The notes under the pieces were generated by a model. That model saw only the letters and a program-made list of their open reading frames with translations. It ran no database searches and was not told where the DNA came from. A program made the position numbers and the translations under genes. Positions 5,534 through 8,709 of a stretch of DNA of 8,709 bases are shown here, piece after piece. This DNA is from Pseudomonadota bacterium (GTDB taxonomy: Bacteria > Pseudomonadota > Gammaproteobacteria > SZUA-229), in assembly GCA_015222915.1 (NCBI GenBank), contig JADFWE010000057.1, positions 1 to 8,709 of the forward strand, in the 5' to 3' direction. Positions within the stretch are counted from its first letter, which is position 1. Each line of letters begins with the position of its first letter.

Positions 5534-6789
5534 CAGATGCCAGCTCGCAACCGAAAGCCGCGCAAGATGCTGTCAGTGATTCCGTGCGAGGATATGATGT
5601 CGTTATCGTCGGTGGCGGCATCGTCGGTCTCAGCCTTGCCTGCGAGTTAGCGGGCTCGGAATTTTCGGTGGCAGTCGTCGAGCGTAACGAGCTTAAGGCG
5701 ATATCCGAGAATCAGCCGGATGTCCGTGTCTCCGCGATCAACCGTTTTGCATTAAGCCGACCGGCTCTGGCGGAGGCCTGGCAGTCAGAACTGGCGCAGC
5801 GTACCTGCATGTATGACCGGATGTTCGTCTGGGATCTGACCGGAGCCGGTCAGATCGCTTTTGACAGTGCGGAACTTGGTATCTCCAATCTCGGCGCTAT
5901 CGTCGAAAATAATGTGCTGCAGAAGATGCTGCTGGATGTGGTGTTAAAAGCCGACAATATCAACTACCTGTGTCCACAGGAAATCACATCGATCGAATAC
6001 CGATCAACGGCTGAGCACAGCATTATCACGCTGGCCACGGGTGAAAAACTGAGTGCTGAATTGCTTGTCGGTGCAGATGGTCTACGATCCAGGGTGCGCG
6101 AGATAGCCGATATTCCGCACAGCAGAAAAGATTATAAACAGCAGGGCCTGGTGTGCAACGTGACCACCAGCGAGAGTCATCAGAATACCGCGTGGCAGTG
6201 TTTTATGCCGAGCGGACCGTTGGCCTTCCTGCCGCTGTACGACGGCAGCAGTTCTATCGTCTGGTCGCTGGATGATGTTACAGATGCTGCAACGGAAGGT
6301 GCGAGCAGTGCTGCTGAAAAGATGGCGCTGGATGATGAAGCCTTCAAACAGGCGCTGGCAGAGGCTAGCGAGTTCAAGCTGGGTGAGATCTTAACGCTGA
6401 GTCAGCGTTACCTGTTCCCGCTGACCCATGGTCATGCCTCTGACTATATCAAACCCGGTCTGGCACTGATCGGCGATGCTGCCCACAATATCCACCCGCT
6501 TGCCGGCCAGGGGGCAAACCTGGGCATCGCCGATGCTGCCACACTGGCCGATATAATCATCGCGGCGAAAAAGGCCGGGCGCCAGTGGTCGTCGCAGCAC
6601 ACCCTGGCAAAATATCAGCGCCAGAGAAAAGGGGCTAATCAGCTGATGGAAGCATCGATGACCGGGTTTAAGGAACTGTTCGGCAATAACAATGCAATGG
6701 TTTCAGAGATTCGAAATGCCGGTCTGTCACTGGTGGATAATCTGCCCGCGTTAAAGTATCGGGTGATCAGGCAGGCTTTGGGGGTCTAG
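5530..6789 (+). CDS. ubiI: UbiI/VisC-like FAD-dependent ubiquinone hydroxylase
   Basis: This 419-residue paralogue of the previous gene has the same architecture. YDVVIVGGGIVGLSLACEL (22-40) is the Rossmann FAD motif, LLVGADGLRSRVRE (178-191) the DG motif, and LIGDAAHNIHPLAGQGANLG (313-332) the C-terminal FAD motif with the GDAAH form typical of UbiI/UbiF. By synteny with E. coli it should be the C5 hydroxylase UbiI. Another UbiH/F/I/L/M member is possible, because regiospecificity cannot be read from motifs. It starts at the ATG inside the ubiH stop (ATGA, 5530-5533). Compared with E. coli UbiI (400 residues), it has about 18 extra polar N-terminal residues (SSQPKAAQDAVSDS) before the FAD motif; an internal GTG at 5584 could give the shorter form, but the overlap favours the longer one. 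A 215-bp hairpin repeat follows. Confidence 0.88.
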   Translation: MTDASSQPKAAQDAVSDSVRGYDVVIVGGGIVGLSLACELAGSEFSVAVVERNELKAISENQPDVRVSAINRFALSRPALAEAWQSELAQRTCMYDRMFVWDLTGAGQIAFDSAELGISNLGAIVENNVLQKMLLDVVLKADNINYLCPQEITSIEYRSTAEHSIITLATGEKLSAELLVGADGLRSRVREIADIPHSRKDYKQQGLVCNVTTSESHQNTAWQCFMPSGPLAFLPLYDGSSSIVWSLDDVTDAATEGASSAAEKMALDDEAFKQALAEASEFKLGEILTLSQRYLFPLTHGHASDYIKPGLALIGDAAHNIHPLAGQGANLGIADAATLADIIIAAKKAGRQWSSQHTLAKYQRQRKGANQLMEASMTGFKELFGNNNAMVSEIRNAGLSLVDNLPALKYRVIRQALGV

Positions 6790-6797
6790 TATTGGTT

Positions 6798-7012
6798 TTT
6801 TCCGCAAATAAACGCTAATAAAAAAACAAAGGAAATCCGCGAATAACGCGAAAGACGCAAAAAAAGAACAATGTTACATACCCGAAAAGTTCACTTACAA
6901 TCACTTGCGATTCCAGTCAATGTTATTCTTTTTGTTTTTAAACTTTGCGTTTTTCGCGTTATTTGCGGACCAGATTTTTAATCGTTTTTCATTTGCGTGC
7001 ATTAGCGGAAAA
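6798..7012. repeat. 215-bp imperfect palindrome with CGCRAAW units, filling the ubiI-gcvT gap
   Basis: The left arm (about 6798-6865) pairs with the right arm (about 6942-7012). The outer ends TTTTCCGC and GCGGAAAA match perfectly. The inner part CGCGAATAA, CGCGAAAGA, CGCAAAAAA (6838-6864) pairs with 6945-6967 almost perfectly, and the A-rich middle of each arm is less well matched. The centre of about 75 nt includes CAATGTTA-type sequence. Units begin with CGC every 9-10 bp. Together with 7013-7109 this makes up the 320-bp gene-free stretch between ubiI and gcvT. I see no ORF, tRNA or riboswitch in it. Confidence 0.85.
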
Positions 7013-7054
7013 GTACCATTATTTTTTATCAGGATTCTGAGCAGTTAAACCCTG

Positions 7055-7060
7055 TAGAAT
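7055..7060 (+). promoter_or_regulatory. Possible -10 box for gcvT
   Basis: TAGAAT matches the -10 consensus at 5 of 6 positions and would give a start near 7067 and a leader of about 43 nt to the gcvT ATG. No good -35 sits at 16-18 bp, so an activator would be needed or the box is chance. Just downstream, CATGCTG occurs twice (7083-7089 and 7096-7102), 13 bp apart, close to the gcvT start. Confidence 0.25.
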
Positions 7061-7109
7061 TCTCACGCTGAAAAAACTGTGACATGCTGTATGGGCATGC
7101 TGAAAGACT

Positions 7110-8189
7110 ATGACTAATAAAACCGTTCTGTTTGATAAACATGTTGAATATAAAGGCAAGATCGTCGATTTTGCCGGGTGGCAGATGCCGGTCAATTACG
7201 GCTCTCAGATCGACGAGCACCATCAGGTGCGTAATGACGCCGGTATGTTCGATGTCTCACATATGGTGATCATCGACCTGAAGGACGGTGATATCAAGGG
7301 TCTGCTGCAATATCTGCTGGCGAATGATGTGGCCAGGCTGAAAGACAGCGGTAAAGCCCTGTACAGCTGTATGCTCAATGAAAACGGCGGTGTTATCGAT
7401 GACCTGATCGTGTACTACATGTCAGATGAATGGTATCGCGTGGTGGTCAATGCCGGTACTGCAGCAAAAGACCTGGCGTGGATCAATCAGCATGCCGGTG
7501 CTTTTAATGTCGACGTCAACGAACGTGATGACCTGGCGATGATCGCGGTACAGGGACCGAAGGCACGTGAAAAAGCCTTCGAAGCACTGCCGGTCGATGT
7601 GGTAGAAGCTGCGTCACCGCTGAAACGATTTTTTGGTGCGGACTGTGGCGAATGGTTCGTCGGTCGCACCGGTTACACCGGCGAAGACGGCTTCGAGATA
7701 ATGATGCCTGTATCAGAGGCCCCCGCCCTGTGGGATAAGCTGGCCGCAGCCGGGGTGAAACCCTGTGGTCTTGGCGCACGTGATACGCTACGGCTGGAAG
7801 CCGGTATGAATCTTTATGGCAGCGATATGACCGAAGAAACTTCACCGCTGATATCGGGGCTGGGCTGGACCATCGCCTGGTCACCGGAAGACAGAGATTT
7901 TATCGGCCGCAGCGTGCTGGAAAAAGAAAAAGCAGAAGGCGTTAAGCAGAAGCTGGTTGGCTTGATACTCGAAGGCCGCGGTGTTTTACGTGGTCATCAG
8001 AAAGTGGTCTCAGCGGCTGGCGAAGGTGAGATAACCAGCGGTACCTTTTCACCCAGCCTGCAAAAGTCGATCGCACTGGCACGCGTGCCCGCCGATATCG
8101 GTGAAACCTGTCAGGTGGAGATCCGTGGCAAGCTGCTGGATGCTGCCGTGGTTAAACCTGTCTTTGTCCGCGACGGCAAAGCGGTATAG
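7110..8189 (+). CDS. gcvT: Aminomethyltransferase, glycine cleavage system T protein
   Basis: The 359-residue protein (E. coli GcvT is 364) takes the aminomethyl group from the lipoyl arm of GcvH and gives 5,10-methylene-THF and ammonia. Conserved blocks are [19 protein letters not shown] (19-37), the catalytic region [11 protein letters not shown] (93-103) with the folate-site Asp at 97/98, [12 protein letters not shown] (186-197), [18 protein letters not shown] (220-237) and [10 protein letters not shown] (308-317). All are intact. The ATG at 7110 has only a weak GAAAG upstream (7102-7106). A 9-codon mini-ORF (7084-7113) ends by overlapping this ATG as ATGA, and its meaning is unclear. The leader lacks the conserved cores of a glycine riboswitch. 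gcvH follows after 132 bp and has its own promoter, so the two genes are not tightly coupled. Confidence 0.96.
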   Translation: MTNKTVLFDKHVEYKGKIVDFAGWQMPVNYGSQIDEHHQVRNDAGMFDVSHMVIIDLKDGDIKGLLQYLLANDVARLKDSGKALYSCMLNENGGVIDDLIVYYMSDEWYRVVVNAGTAAKDLAWINQHAGAFNVDVNERDDLAMIAVQGPKAREKAFEALPVDVVEAASPLKRFFGADCGEWFVGRTGYTGEDGFEIMMPVSEAPALWDKLAAAGVKPCGLGARDTLRLEAGMNLYGSDMTEETSPLISGLGWTIAWSPEDRDFIGRSVLEKEKAEGVKQKLVGLILEGRGVLRGHQKVVSAAGEGEITSGTFSPSLQKSIALARVPADIGETCQVEIRGKLLDAAVVKPVFVRDGKAV

Positions 8190-8229
8190 CAATATCACGG
8201 CTGTTCTGTCTCAGATATACTGACCCAAA

Positions 8230-8258
8230 TTTACTGGCATTGGAACTGCGCGTATAAT
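8230..8258 (+). promoter_or_regulatory. Strong sigma70-type promoter for gcvH
   Basis: TTTACT (8230-8235), a 17-bp spacer and a perfect TATAAT (8253-8258) predict a start near 8265-8266 and a leader of about 56 nt before gcvH. The -10 box is flanked by GCGC on both sides (GCGCGTATAATGCGC), and the discriminator GCGCCC is G/C-rich, as in promoters inhibited by ppGpp. This would let gcvH, and probably gcvP beyond the window, be transcribed independently of gcvT. Confidence 0.75.
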
Positions 8259-8310
8259 GCGCCCTGGCCATTAACGCTGAATTAATAATCCTGAATAAAA
8301 ATCCTGTATT

Positions 8311-8316
8311 AGGTGA
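8311..8316 (+). promoter_or_regulatory. Shine-Dalgarno that sets the gcvH start
   Basis: AGGTGA lies 5 nt before the ATG at 8322. The frame also opens at the GTG inside this site (8313), but that codon overlaps the ribosome-binding sequence and would only add MND, so the ATG at 8322 is the start. Confidence 0.8.
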
Positions 8317-8321
8317 ATGAT

Positions 8322-8705
8322 ATGAGTGAAGTACCTTCTGAATTAAAATATACCGAATCACACGAATGGCTGCGCCTCGAAGATGATGGCCTGGTAACCA
8401 TCGGCATCACCGATCACGCGCAGGAGTTACTGGGTGATCTGGTCTTTGTCGAGCTGCCTGAAGCCGGTACCGAATTCGTCGCCGGTGATGAAGCCTGCGT
8501 CGTCGAATCAGTAAAAGCGGCATCTGATGTCTATATGCCGATCAGCGGTGAAGTGGTAGAGATAAACGAGGCGTTGGCGGACGAGCCGGAGATTATCAAT
8601 AGTTCTGCTTATGATAACGGCTGGTTATTCAAGGTAAAACCATCAGCGAATGAGCTCCAGGATATGATGGATGCCGATGCCTATCAGGCTGAGATAGACG
8701 AATAG
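8322..8705 (+). CDS. gcvH: Glycine cleavage system H protein (lipoyl carrier)
   Basis: The 127-residue protein is the usual GcvH size. It carries the aminomethyl group on a lipoyl-lysine arm between GcvP, GcvT and the L protein (dihydrolipoamide dehydrogenase) in the cytosol. The N-terminus [20 protein letters not shown] (8-27) and [20 protein letters not shown] (28-47) are family signatures. The lipoylation site is Lys65 in [12 protein letters not shown], with the conserved ESVKA context. The C-terminal half (GEVVEIN and NDGWLFK-like NGWLFKV) completes the hammerhead beta-barrel. The protein is very acidic, as expected. The ATG is set by AGGTGA 5 nt upstream. The TAG at 8703-8705 leaves 4 nt of the window, and gcvP is expected next. 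Confidence 0.97.
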   Translation: MSEVPSELKYTESHEWLRLEDDGLVTIGITDHAQELLGDLVFVELPEAGTEFVAGDEACVVESVKAASDVYMPISGEVVEINEALADEPEIINSSAYDNGWLFKVKPSANELQDMMDADAYQAEIDE

Positions 8706-8709
8706 AAAA

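Noticed and set aside
7013..7109. Glycine riboswitch upstream of gcvT
   Set aside because: The gene makes it plausible, but I found neither the conserved paired cores nor a tandem aptamer layout in the leader; most of the gap is the palindromic repeat.
1..8709. A hidden defence, toxin-antitoxin or mobile gene cluster
   Set aside because: Every long frame is accounted for by a conserved housekeeping gene in a known order, and the remaining ORFs are antisense or off-frame shadows.

Overview
The window looks like the chromosome of a gammaproteobacterium outside the Enterobacterales. It carries a conserved housekeeping neighbourhood: 5-formyltetrahydrofolate cyclo-ligase, 6S RNA, zapA and a small coiled-coil partner on the minus strand, then ygfB, pepP, ubiH, a ubiI-like gene, gcvT and gcvH on the plus strand. 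E. coli has much the same order (fau-ssrS-zapA / ygfB-pepP-ubiH-ubiI-gcvTH). Three features argue against an enteric genome: the end of ilvA lies next to fau, a TIGR02449-type small coiled-coil gene accompanies zapA, and the gaps are full of dispersed palindromic repeats. I cannot name the genus from sequence alone.

Layout. 1-114: 3' end of ilvA (+). 115-334: convergent gap holding a long hairpin repeat. 335-928: fau (-). 957-1145: 6S RNA (-), recognised from its closing stem, its position and its size. 1259-1817: zapA and the ZapB-like gene (-), read from a good sigma70-type promoter at 1825-1853 that would give an almost leaderless mRNA. 1974-2546: ygfB (+). 2750-4051: pepP (+), with a TTG start. 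4253-6789: ubiH and a ubiI-like paralogue overlapping by ATGA. 7110-8189: gcvT. 8322-8705: gcvH, behind its own strong promoter. gcvP would be expected further downstream but is outside the window.

Function. The minus-strand block combines cell division (ZapA and partner), global control of RNA polymerase (6S RNA) and folate repair (Fau). The plus-strand block combines proline-specific peptide turnover (PepP), two flavin hydroxylases of ubiquinone synthesis, and two glycine cleavage proteins. Fau and GcvT/GcvH share one-carbon folate metabolism: Fau recycles 5-formyl-THF, while GcvT and GcvH produce 5,10-methylene-THF from glycine.

The least expected content is between the genes. Five palindromic elements sit in four intergenic gaps (165-277, 2605-2672, 4058-4089, 4111-4215, 6798-7012). 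Four of them differ in sequence but share a design: each arm is a short tandem run of degenerate 8-9 bp units starting CGC or CAC, and the arms are inverted around an A/T-rich centre. I see no transposase, CRISPR array, tRNA, toxin-antitoxin pair or defence gene, and no convincing undescribed protein system. The repeats and the two promoter arrangements are what deserve follow-up.
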